In this document: positions 8,702 through 16,012 of the stretch, piece after piece | Layout: every line of letters begins with the position of its first letter | How positions within the stretch are numbered: position 1 is the stretch's first letter | From: Nioella sediminis | GTDB taxonomy: Bacteria; Pseudomonadota; Alphaproteobacteria; Rhodobacterales; Rhodobacteraceae | Reading direction: 5' to 3' | DNA length: 36,454 nucleotides | NCBI RefSeq assembly: GCF_001879695.1 | Contig: NZ_MNBL01000178.1 | Coordinates: 1 to 36,454 of the forward strand | Notes under the pieces: generated by a model | Told to the model about the DNA's origin: nothing | The model's input: only the letters and a program-made list of their open reading frames with translations | The model's database searches: none | Translations under genes and position numbers: made by a program

Positions 8702-9455
8702 AGCCTCTGAAGATCTCCTGGGTTTCATGAACATATGCGGAAAACTCGGGCGAGCGTTTCACCTCGTAGTCGCGCGGGTAAGGCAGGTCGATGTCGATAA
8801 CGCGCTCGATCCGGCCCGGCCGCGGCGTGATCACCGCTACCTTGCTGGAGAGCTGGATCGCCTCCTCGATGGAATGGGTGACGAACAAGACCGTGGGGCG
8901 CTGCTCCATCCACAAAGATTGAAGGTCGCTGCGGATGCGTTCGCGCGTCATCGCGTCGAGCTTGCCGAGCGGTTCATCGAGCAGCATCGTATTGGGCGCG
9001 TGGATCATCGCCTGGCAAAACGCGGCGCGTTGCTGCATTCCACCCGAAAGCTCATAGGGGTGGCGGTCCGCAAAATCCTCCAGGTGAACCGAGGCCAGAA
9101 TCGCGTCGATCTCGGCCCGTTTCGAGGCCACGGAGATCCCGCGCATTTCCAGTTGTAGCTCGATATTCCCGCGCACGGTGCGCCAGGGAACCAGCGTGTT
9201 ATCCTGGAACATGATGCCAATATCGGTCTGCGGACCGTTCACGGTCCTGTCCCCGATCTGTACGGTGCCCTCTGTCACGTCCAAGAGCCCCGCGGTCATG
9301 AGCATCAGGGTGGACTTTCCGCAACCCGACGGTCCAAGCAGCGAGACGAATTCCCCGTCTTCCACCACCATATCGACCGGACCGAAGGCATGGACGGCAT
9401 CAGGGCCGCGTCCAAAGACCTTCTTCACGCCCGAGAATTTGATCTGGTTGCTCAT
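8688..9455 (-). CDS. ABC transporter ATP-binding protein, SsuB/TauB-like
   Basis: The 255-residue product has all ATPase motifs: Walker A GPSGCGKST (41-49), Q-loop Gln in MFQDN (about 84), signature LSGGMQQR (136-143), Walker B MLLDEP (157-162) and the switch His in VTHSIEEA. The phrase TLVPWRTV after the Q-loop is typical of the nitrate/sulfonate/taurine importer group. It energises the SsuC-like permease that follows. The start at 9455 has a GGAAGAG ribosome-binding site; the upstream open frame to 9569 lacks homology and is rejected. It lies 55 bases after the binding-protein gene. Confidence 0.9.
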   Translation of the reverse strand: MSNQIKFSGVKKVFGRGPDAVHAFGPVDMVVEDGEFVSLLGPSGCGKSTLMLMTAGLLDVTEGTVQIGDRTVNGPQTDIGIMFQDNTLVPWRTVRGNIELQLEMRGISVASKRAEIDAILASVHLEDFADRHPYELSGGMQQRAAFCQAMIHAPNTMLLDEPLGKLDAMTRERIRSDLQSLWMEQRPTVLFVTHSIEEAIQLSSKVAVITPRPGRIERVIDIDLPYPRDYEVKRSPEFSAYVHETQEIFRGYGVI

Positions 9456-9510
9456 GAACTCTTCCTTTGAATACCAGGGGCCAGCGGTGGCCCCCGGCCA
9501 GTTTTGATTG

Positions 9511-10512
9511 TCAGTCGATGAACTGGTTGGTGTAGAAGCTCGCCGCTTCCGCCTCGGGATCGAGGTCATTGTATTCCTGCATCAGGCTGACCATGCTTTC
9601 CCAGTCGGACGGCACGTTGAGGCCAAGCTGGCGTTCGGTGTTGGCGCCGGAATACAGAATACCAAGCGTCACATCGAGAACCGAGCGCGCCTGCATCATG
9701 CCCTGTTCCTCGGCCATGGTGCCACCGACAATGTCGGCAATGGCAGCAACCGCCGTGTCGGGGTCAGCCTCGGTCTGGGTGTAAGCCTCGATCGTGGCAT
9801 CGACAAAGCGGTCGACAAGATCGGGGTTGCTTTCGACAAGGTCACGCCGCGTCGAGATGCAGTAACCAACCTGGTCCACCCCGTAGTCGGAATAGGGGAA
9901 CAGCACCGGGTCGTCGCCACCATTGGCCCGGATCTCGGCCGGTTTGTCATCGAGACCGCCCAGCATGGCGACCGCGCCGCCCGATCCTTGCAGGTAGCTC
10001 GACACAAGGGCGCCGTCGGGCACATTGGTCAGGGTGACGTCATCCTCGGTCAGACCGGCATTGGACAGCACGATCGGGAAGAAGGTGTTCACACCTGCAT
10101 TAGCCGTGGTCAGGATGACGTGGCCACGCAGGTCCTCGATCGACTCGATCCCGGCGTCGGGACGCACAATGACCGCCTCAGAGCCCGTCGCGTCGATCAC
10201 GGCGACCGACACGATATCGGCCCCCTGGCTGGCCAGCGTGATCAGCGCCCCGCAGGACCCGTAGGCAAAATCACTGTCGCCATTCGCCACCAGTCGATGC
10301 GCGGAACTGGAGCCGTTGCCCGAGCGGATGTCGAGATCGATCCCGTAATCATCATAGATGCCAGCCACATACCCATGCGCGAACCCGGCATGAGAGCCGT
10401 AATACATCCAGTTCAGGCGCAGCCGGACGTCATCCTGCGCGGCGGCAACGCTCGTCATCAACAGGCTGGCGCCGAGGGCCAGTCCCGTGGTTTTCACGAT
10501 TGTCTTCATCAT
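9511..10512 (-). CDS. ABC transporter periplasmic substrate-binding protein, NMT1/SsuA-like
   Basis: The 333-residue product starts with a signal peptide (MMKTIVKTTGLALGASLLM, then an AAAQ cleavage site near residue 25) and continues as an NMT1/THI5-like solute-binding protein (RLRLNWMYYGSHAGFAHGYVAGIYDDYGIDLDI). Relatives bind sulfonates, taurine, riboflavin or thiamine precursors, or aromatic acids. The start at 10512 leaves seven bases to a GGGAG ribosome-binding site; ATGs at 10518 and 10509 are alternatives. It precedes its ATPase and permease genes. This transporter class is unusual for a sugar-acid operon, where TRAP or sugar-type ABC systems are more common, so the ligand may not be a simple aldonate. 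Confidence 0.88.
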   Translation of the reverse strand: MMKTIVKTTGLALGASLLMTSVAAAQDDVRLRLNWMYYGSHAGFAHGYVAGIYDDYGIDLDIRSGNGSSSAHRLVANGDSDFAYGSCGALITLASQGADIVSVAVIDATGSEAVIVRPDAGIESIEDLRGHVILTTANAGVNTFFPIVLSNAGLTEDDVTLTNVPDGALVSSYLQGSGGAVAMLGGLDDKPAEIRANGGDDPVLFPYSDYGVDQVGYCISTRRDLVESNPDLVDRFVDATIEAYTQTEADPDTAVAAIADIVGGTMAEEQGMMQARSVLDVTLGILYSGANTERQLGLNVPSDWESMVSLMQEYNDLDPEAEAASFYTNQFID

Positions 10513-10569
10513 CTTCATACTCCCTTTGGATCTGTTCTTGATGGTGTTCGTGGTGGTCTGCACGTCGCC

Positions 10570-11529
10570 TCAGGAAAGGCCGATCAGCCTTGGCACGCCT
10601 ATTTTGCTCATCATGGCGTGGGTTTGTTCTTTGTGGGTCTGGCGAATGTCGCGGGTGGGCGGGCGGCACCGGCTGGAGGGCAGTCCGATCAGTTCCATGC
10701 ACAGCTTGTCGAGATAACCGTCACCGCTGGTATAGGTCTGTTCGATCTCTACCCAGAGCTTGTAGAAGGGCATGCCCTCCTCGACCAGCATCCGGGCGAT
10801 CTCGGGGTAGTTCCCCGCCCGCACCTCGTCGATCAGCTTGATCCCCCATTCGGGCCAGAAGTTGCAGTGATGCACCTCGAAGGCCGTTGCGCCGAGGGCG
10901 GGCATCGCGCTCATCCCGAACAGCAGGTTGTTGTCGATGATCGTGAAGCGGTCCGAGAAATGGGAACAGACATCTTCGAATTCCATCGCATCGGTGCGCG
11001 GTGCGGCCCATTTCAGACCGACGAGATTTGGAATCTCCGCCAGCCGCTCGATCATCGGAAAGCTCAGGTTCTGACTGGTCCAGAACGTGTTGTAGAGGAT
11101 GATCCCTACATCCGGCGCGGCCTCTGCGGCGGCTCGGACATAGTCTTCGAAATCCGCCTCTGTATGGGCGAAATAGAACGGGCAGGATACCTGGATGAAA
11201 TCGGTTCCGATCTGGCTTGCGGCCTTGGCCAGCCGGACCAGCTCCAGCGTGCTCGTGGTTTGCGCGCCCATGGCGATCGGTACCGCGCCGTTGGCCTCGT
11301 CCACAACGACCTCGGCCACGAACAGCCGCTCCTCAAACGTCATCGTCGAAAAATCCCCGGCGGCTCCACCGGCCAGCAGTGTCGCATAGTCAGCATTCAG
11401 CCCTGAATCGATCAGGAACCGCACATAACGCCGCAGCGCGCTTTCGTTCACCGCCATGTCCGGCGTGTCGTCGAACGGCGTCGGAATGGTGACATAGCAG
11501 CCCTGCAGTTTTTTCTTCTTGTCGTCCAC
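10570..11529 (-). CDS. DHDPS/NAL-family class I lyase or dehydratase
   Basis: The product (319 residues from the GTG at 11529) is a TIM-barrel protein of the dihydrodipicolinate synthase/N-acetylneuraminate lyase family. It has the Schiff-base Lys in VGLKWA (K173), the catalytic Tyr in LYNTFW (Y146) and a GGAAGDF version of the GTTGE loop. Family members that remove water (and sometimes CO2) from 2-keto-3-deoxy acids yield alpha-ketoglutarate semialdehyde, the substrate of the dehydrogenase at the other end of this operon, so such a role is the leading guess. Aldolase or hydroxyproline-pathway deaminase roles are alternatives. The GTG start has GGGAG nine bases upstream; the ATG at 11601 lacks a ribosome-binding site. 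It is the promoter-proximal gene. Confidence 0.8.
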   Translation of the reverse strand: MDDKKKKLQGCYVTIPTPFDDTPDMAVNESALRRYVRFLIDSGLNADYATLLAGGAAGDFSTMTFEERLFVAEVVVDEANGAVPIAMGAQTTSTLELVRLAKAASQIGTDFIQVSCPFYFAHTEADFEDYVRAAAEAAPDVGIILYNTFWTSQNLSFPMIERLAEIPNLVGLKWAAPRTDAMEFEDVCSHFSDRFTIIDNNLLFGMSAMPALGATAFEVHHCNFWPEWGIKLIDEVRAGNYPEIARMLVEEGMPFYKLWVEIEQTYTSGDGYLDKLCMELIGLPSSRCRPPTRDIRQTHKEQTHAMMSKIGVPRLIGLS

Positions 11530-11567
11530 GATTGGCAGCTCCCGTTCGGCAGGCCGCAAGTGTCCGC

Positions 11568-11587
11568 GCGGTGCGAATATGCACCGC
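11568..11587. promoter_or_regulatory. Perfect 7-6-7 inverted repeat upstream of the DHDPS-family gene
   Basis: The arms GCGGTGC and GCACCGC are perfect inverted copies around the six-base spacer GAATAT. The centre lies about 49 bases before the GTG start at 11529. It could be a regulator site or a hairpin in the leader of the catabolic operon. No run of T follows on either strand, so it does not look like a terminator. Confidence 0.5.
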
Positions 11588-11696
11588 TGACGGAGGTCCA
11601 TCAGCCATGAAAATCAAGTTTCACCAGCCGTGCCACGAACCGCTTCGGGCCGCTGATAGAGAAACTGTAAGGACGAAAAACCGCAAGTGAGTTGAT

Positions 11697-11716
11697 TATT
11701 ATTGCCGCGAATAATA
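11697..11716. promoter_or_regulatory. Perfect 7-6-7 AT-rich inverted repeat in the divergent promoter region
   Basis: The arms TATTATT and AATAATA flank the spacer GCCGCG, the same 7-6-7 geometry as the repeat at 11568-11587 but with unrelated arms. It lies 47 bases before the regulator start at 11763 in the AT-rich part of the divergent region, a natural place for autoregulation or for control of the catabolic operon. Which protein binds is not shown by the sequence. Confidence 0.5.
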
Positions 11717-11762
11717 CGATTTTTGCCAAATGCTCACGAATTATTAGAAAGGCACCCTACGC

Positions 11763-12821
11763 GTGCCCGATTCCAGAACCCGCTTTGCCTTCGTACTCCA
11801 ACCCGAGTTTCCGCTGACCGCACTCATCCTTGCCTGCGACTCGCTTCGGATTGCGAACCAGAATTCCGGACGTGATCTTTTTGAGTGGCAGGTCCTGTCT
11901 GAAGACGGTGCCGATGTTCATGCATCCAACGGCATGTGGTTTTCCGCTGACGGGGATCTGGCGCAGGATGCCCCGGTTGATGTCTGCCTTCTGTTCCAGG
12001 GCAATCTGCCAACGCAGAACCTGTCCCGCAGGCTGCTTGGCTACCTTCGCACAGTTGCCCGTTTCGGGGCGGTCGTGGGGGGTGTCGATACCGGCGCATA
12101 TGCGCTGGCTCAGGCCGGGCTTGTGGCGACGGAAACCACGCCCGAGGTCGTATTGCACTGGGAAGCGGTACCCACGTTTCTGGAATGGTTTCCCGAGGCA
12201 AGGCCGCTCAACGGCATCTATGTCAGCACCGGCAATCGGGTACATTGCGCCGGGGGCATCGCCACACTTGACCTGATGCTCGACCTTATCGAACGGTTCG
12301 CAGGCGAGGCGATGGCAAGCGAGGTTGCCAATGCGATGGTACACACGCGCCGCGCGCCCGAGACCCAACAAAGGCTGGATCAGCCGTTGGACAGTCAGGA
12401 AGGCAGCCTTGTATCGCGCCTGACCAGAATAATGGAACAGAACCTCGACTTCCCGCTGTCGCTGGACGAGCTGGCAGAGGGGCTAAACACGCCCAAGCGC
12501 ACCCTTGCCCGCGCCAGCGAAACCGCTTTCGGGATCTCGCCCATGCGGCTCTACCTGCGGATCCGTCTGCAAGCTGCGCGCAACTACCTGTTCTACGAAG
12601 ACCTCTCGATCAAGGAGATCGCAACCGCCTGCGGGTTTTCGGCCCCTGCTGCCTTCACCCGCAGCTTCAAGATCCAGTTCGGGGTAAGCCCCTCGGCCTT
12701 TCGTGCCGAAGTGCGCAAACGTCAAAGGCTGACCGAACACCCGGAGATCCATCGCATCATCGGCCGCAGCGACCGGCGCGACAATGCCGTATCCGGCACC
12801 GATAGCCTTGCGGGTCCATGA
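11763..12821 (+). CDS. AraC-family regulator with DJ-1/PfpI-like N-terminal domain (GlxA/CdhR type)
   Basis: The 352-residue product has an N-terminal class I glutamine-amidotransferase-like sensor domain (about 8-190) and a C-terminal AraC DNA-binding domain with two helix-turn-helix units (LSLDELAEGLNTPKRTLARA and IKEIATACGFSAPAAFTRSF, about 225-320). At the nucleophile elbow the sequence is GGVDTGAYAL, with Asp-Thr in place of Cys, so the sensor domain probably binds rather than hydrolyses. Relatives activate catabolic operons for quaternary amines and amino-acid derivatives in response to the substrate. It starts at a GTG and is divergent from the 2760-11529 operon, which it probably regulates. 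A basic tail of about 35 residues follows the HTH domain. Confidence 0.88.
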   Translation: MPDSRTRFAFVLQPEFPLTALILACDSLRIANQNSGRDLFEWQVLSEDGADVHASNGMWFSADGDLAQDAPVDVCLLFQGNLPTQNLSRRLLGYLRTVARFGAVVGGVDTGAYALAQAGLVATETTPEVVLHWEAVPTFLEWFPEARPLNGIYVSTGNRVHCAGGIATLDLMLDLIERFAGEAMASEVANAMVHTRRAPETQQRLDQPLDSQEGSLVSRLTRIMEQNLDFPLSLDELAEGLNTPKRTLARASETAFGISPMRLYLRIRLQAARNYLFYEDLSIKEIATACGFSAPAAFTRSFKIQFGVSPSAFRAEVRKRQRLTEHPEIHRIIGRSDRRDNAVSGTDSLAGP

Positions 12822-13263
12822 TACGAGCGTTCGAAGCGGAAAACTTCTTTTTCTAATTGGCGGCTCAGGCGCTCTGCCGGAACAGCGCCGGGCGAAACGC
12901 AGAAAGGGCGTCGGACTCTTGCGCTGGATGCGGTCGTGTTAAGGGCTTTTGTGTTCGGTGCATTTGGCCGATGGCCCTGATGAAGTCCGCGCGATGGGTC
13001 ACAACAAGACTTTTGAGCTATCGTACCCTGATAGCACCTCATGTGTTCTGCCCACGGAAAACGCCAGCCAGTAAATGCGGACTCAATGGGAAGCAGATTT
13101 TCGGCATTCCGAAAAAGCGGCAACCGGAGGCAGAGCAGCACGGAGAAACGGATGATCTTCAGGCCGCTTTGCAACCCTTTGACCGGACTGGATTTACTCA
13201 TCGCCATACGCTTCAAGCTCGCCCTGCCCCGCGCATCCTGAATCTCTCTGATAAGAGTTTCAA
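12822..13263. other. Gene-free 440-base stretch between two operons
   Basis: No gene could be recognised on either strand. Open frames across it (for example one antisense to the end of the regulator gene) are low-complexity shadows without a domain. The sequence between about 12950 and 13080 is unlike the flanking coding DNA and could be an old insertion remnant, but no transposase motif or terminal repeat is visible. It separates the convergent AraC-type gene and the end of the Rieske operon. Confidence 0.4.
12833..12852 (+). terminator. Weak candidate terminator after the AraC-type regulator
   Basis: A GAAG/CTTC stem with a seven-base loop is followed directly by five T residues, 11 bases after the stop at 12819-12821. 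The stem is only four pairs, so this is a weak call based on position and the T tract. Confidence 0.25.
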
Positions 13264-13989
13264 TCAACTGATCTGGCCTGCGAGGCTGGTTCCTCCACAG
13301 ACGAAGAGCACCTGCCCGGTGACGAAACTCGACCTGTCATCCAGAAAGAAGAGGGCCGCGTTCGCAATATCCTCTGCGGTGCCGATCCGACGCACGGGGA
13401 TGCCGCCCGCGATTTTCTGCTGCTGCTCTCCATCCTTGGGCACGATGGCCCAGAAATTCTCGGTCAGCACAGGGCCGGGGGCGATTACGTTGACGGTGAT
13501 GCCCTTCGGGGCGAGCTCCAGCGCCCAGGTGCGTGCCAGCCCGTTGATCCCCGCCTTGGTCGCGGAATAGGCGGACCGGGTGGGCATGCCCTGCAAGGAC
13601 CGCGAACTGACGAAAACAACCCGCCCGCTGCCGCGCTCAACCATACCGGGCAGCGCCGCCTGGGTCAGGGCCATGGGTGCGGCAAGATGCAGTTGCGCAA
13701 GCTTCAGTACATCGGCAGGGTCGGCATCTTCCAACAGATTGGGCAGGATGAGGCCCGCATTATGGACGATAGCGTCGATCTGGTGGGTGGCGCAGATCCG
13801 GGCGGCCACCTCCGCCGTTTCCGCCGCATCGGTCAGGTCGGCGGTGTAGCCGAACAGGTCATCATGCCTGTCATCGGGCATCTCCAGCCCAAGCGACACG
13901 ACCGCCTCTCCCTTGGCCAGCAACGCCCGCCCGATAGCCGCGCCAATGCCGGAATTGCCGCCGGTGATCAGTGTCGTGCGCTTGCTCAT
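13264..13989 (-). CDS. Short-chain dehydrogenase/reductase (SDR)
   Basis: The 241-residue product is a complete classical SDR: cofactor motif TGGNSGIG (9-16), NAG (77-79), and the catalytic Ser129, Tyr141 and Lys145 (VSSRSLQ and YSATK). It oxidises or reduces an alcohol/ketone with NAD(P)(H); substrate unknown. It is the last gene of the Rieske operon and its start overlaps the cyclase stop by ATGA (13986-13989), which decides the start over an in-frame ATG at 14112. Unlike the SDR half of the DUF35 fusion two genes upstream, its active site is intact, so it may supply the real dehydrogenase step of the pathway. Confidence 0.9.
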   Translation of the reverse strand: MSKRTTLITGGNSGIGAAIGRALLAKGEAVVSLGLEMPDDRHDDLFGYTADLTDAAETAEVAARICATHQIDAIVHNAGLILPNLLEDADPADVLKLAQLHLAAPMALTQAALPGMVERGSGRVVFVSSRSLQGMPTRSAYSATKAGINGLARTWALELAPKGITVNVIAPGPVLTENFWAIVPKDGEQQQKIAGGIPVRRIGTAEDIANAALFFLDDRSSFVTGQVLFVCGGTSLAGQIS

Positions 13990-14777
13990 GCCGGTGCCCT
14001 TTCTACAAGTGCGATGACCCGAAGCGGGCTGCCCGAACCGCCCTCGATCTTCAGCGGACAGGCGACGATCATCGCGCCGAATGTGGGCAGCTTGTCGAGG
14101 TTCGTCAGGCATTGCAGCCCGTATCGCCCGTTGCCATGCAGGATCGAATGCGCGGGAAGCGGCGGGTTGAAGTGAAAGGCTTGGCCCGCATCGGTGCCCA
14201 CGGTTTCCACCGCCAGACCGACGCAGTCCCGCTCATGCACCAGAAACTCCATCGCGCTGCCATCGGGGCCGGGCGAATGAGTGCCATCCTCTTTCAGGTT
14301 CAGATATTCAGGCGTGCCGACGCGCTTGTACCAGTCGGTGCGCAGCGCGATCCAATGGCGCTTCGGGATTTCTCCGTGCTGTGCCTCCCAGTCTTCAAGG
14401 AAGGCGCGGGTCAGCACGAAATCCGCATCCGCTGCGGCCTCCTTCGATATGTCGATCACCACGACGGGGGCCACGAAATCCTGCGTGGGAACCGCATCGA
14501 CGGTGTTGGAGGGCAAGTCTTTCCCCGTCACCCAATGCGCAGGGGCGTCGAAATGGGTGCCGGTATGTTCATTCATCGAGATGTTGTTCCAGTACCAGGC
14601 CGGGCCATTGTCGTCGTAGCGAGACACCTTCTCCATCCGGAACGGGGCGCATTGGCCGAACTCGGCGGGCAGCACAATGACCGGGAAATCGGGGCTGAGC
14701 GTGTTGGTCAGGTCGATACATTCCACGGTGCGGTCGGCCAGCGCCTCGGCCAGCAAGGTCAGGGGTGAGCGGGTCAT
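13986..14777 (-). CDS. Cyclase-family metal hydrolase (kynurenine formamidase/isatin hydrolase superfamily)
   Basis: The 263-residue protein has the family's metal-binding signature HTGTHFDAPAHW at 71-82, giving H71, H75, D77 and H81. Family members hydrolyse cyclic or acyl amides and lactones with Mn or Zn: bacterial kynurenine formamidase opens N-formylkynurenine, and isatin hydrolase opens isatin to isatinate. The YWNNISMNEHTGTH context, with aromatic and Asn residues before the motif, would suit an aromatic lactam. In this operon a retro-aldolase-like protein lies two genes upstream and an aryl-oxoacid oxidoreductase (iorAB) elsewhere in the window, so isatin or a related lactam is an attractive but unproven substrate. 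Both its ends overlap neighbours by ATGA. Confidence 0.85.
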   Translation of the reverse strand: MTRSPLTLLAEALADRTVECIDLTNTLSPDFPVIVLPAEFGQCAPFRMEKVSRYDDNGPAWYWNNISMNEHTGTHFDAPAHWVTGKDLPSNTVDAVPTQDFVAPVVVIDISKEAAADADFVLTRAFLEDWEAQHGEIPKRHWIALRTDWYKRVGTPEYLNLKEDGTHSPGPDGSAMEFLVHERDCVGLAVETVGTDAGQAFHFNPPLPAHSILHGNGRYGLQCLTNLDKLPTFGAMIVACPLKIEGGSGSPLRVIALVERAPA

Positions 14778-16012
14778 CGGTTTTCCTCCCTCATGGTCAG
14801 AAGCGGGTTGGCCTGCCAGCGGGCAAAGAGATCCTTCGCGACATCCCCGGCGCAGGTGAATTCCTGTCCCTCGGTCAGGGCGTGTACGACCGCGCGGGCC
14901 AGTTGCCCCGGCACGACTTTCGGTTGCGGCAGGTCCTGGTGCCAGTCGTCATCGACAGGCCCGGTCAGGACCGACAGCACACGAATGCCGGTCTGCTGCA
15001 TCTCGCCACGCAGGCCGGAAAGAAGCGACAGTCGCGCGGCGGCGCTGGCGGCGGCACCGGCATAGCCGAATTGTCCGCTGAGGCCCGATACCGGTAAGAT
15101 GTCCAGAAATGCCGCGGCTGAATTCACACCGTCATCGGAACGCGCGCTCATGGCCGGGGCGAAGCCCTGTGCCAGCCGCACCAGCCCGAGAACGCCCAGA
15201 TCGAAACCGGCTTGCAGGTCGGAAAGCTTGGCCCCGAAGGCCACGCCGCCCGGGCGCACGAAGCAGGCGGTGTTGATCACGATATCGACCCGCCCGCCAA
15301 GTTGCGCGGCAAGCTCCTGCACGCTGCCGCTGTCGGTCATGTTCAGGGAAACCGGCTCGATGCCCTCCTGTGCCTCAATCTCCGCCTTGCCGGGATAGCG
15401 CATCAGCGGGTCAGCATCGCCAAGAAACACAGTCTGCGCCCCGGCCTTGAGAAGCGCACGCGCAATCGCCTGCCCGATGGCGGACCGCCCGTCCGTGACC
15501 AGAATCCGCCGGTGTTTCGGATGGGCCGTGAAACAGCGTAGCTGGGGATCGTCCTGCATGTTCGGGGTCTCCTCCTTCGGCATGGCGAACAGGGCGGGGT
15601 TGCCGCCCCGATCCAGCCGGAGTGTCATTCGAACCCGGTCGCCCTGATGCACATCGCCATGAAGATGCACGATGGCGACCGGTCCCGCGTCCAGGCGAAC
15701 GGTTCCGATCCGCCAGGGCATGTGGTTGCGAAAGAAATTGTCGGTGGAGTGGCGGATCGTGGTGACGGCCTCAACGCGTGCGCCGCTGTCCTGATCAACC
15801 CAGGTCAGCGTTCCCCAGCATGTCGGGCAACGGTCACGCGGCGGGTAGGTGACGGACCGGCACCGGTCACAGCTTTGCAGAACGAAACGCCCCTGCGCGG
15901 CATATGTCGCCATCTCGGTCGCAGCGCGGCTGCGCAGACCGGGGGGCACATGGCCGAGCGTACTGCGCCCTAGCGGGTCCTTGCGTTTGGGGGTGGGAAG
16001 CGGCTCGGTCAT
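14774..16012 (-). CDS. DUF35 zinc-ribbon/OB-fold protein fused to a degenerate SDR domain
   Basis: This 412-residue product joins two families. Residues ~30-145 form a DUF35 protein: a rubredoxin-like zinc ribbon (C48, C51, C62, C65 in SCDRCRSVTYPPRDRCPTC) followed by an OB fold. DUF35 proteins are obligate partners of thiolase-fold enzymes, as with ChsH2 and Ltp2 in sterol side-chain cleavage. Residues ~168-385 look like an SDR Rossmann fold, but the cofactor motif reads VTDGRSAIG, NAG is replaced by NTA, and the YxxxK motif is Y317-A-G-A-A321, losing the catalytic Lys. The SDR half is therefore probably structural or binding only. The ATG at 16012 overlaps the thiolase-like gene's stop by ATGA; a longer frame to 16132 is rejected. 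Confidence 0.8.
   Translation of the reverse strand: MTEPLPTPKRKDPLGRSTLGHVPPGLRSRAATEMATYAAQGRFVLQSCDRCRSVTYPPRDRCPTCWGTLTWVDQDSGARVEAVTTIRHSTDNFFRNHMPWRIGTVRLDAGPVAIVHLHGDVHQGDRVRMTLRLDRGGNPALFAMPKEETPNMQDDPQLRCFTAHPKHRRILVTDGRSAIGQAIARALLKAGAQTVFLGDADPLMRYPGKAEIEAQEGIEPVSLNMTDSGSVQELAAQLGGRVDIVINTACFVRPGGVAFGAKLSDLQAGFDLGVLGLVRLAQGFAPAMSARSDDGVNSAAAFLDILPVSGLSGQFGYAGAAASAAARLSLLSGLRGEMQQTGIRVLSVLTGPVDDDWHQDLPQPKVVPGQLARAVVHALTEGQEFTCAGDVAKDLFARWQANPLLTMREENR

Noticed and set aside
9508-11406. 632-codon open frame on the plus strand
   Set aside because: It is antisense to the binding-protein and DHDPS-family genes, has no recognisable domain and a composition typical of the complement of GC-rich coding DNA.
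13240-13263. Short CTCT/AGAG hairpin after the last gene of the Rieske operon
   Set aside because: The stem is only four pairs and no T run follows on the minus strand, so it does not support a terminator.
12722-13267. 181-codon open frame on the minus strand spanning the gap after the AraC-type gene
   Set aside because: It overlaps the regulator's 3' end in antisense, has no domain and no ribosome-binding site; kept only as an unexplained gap.
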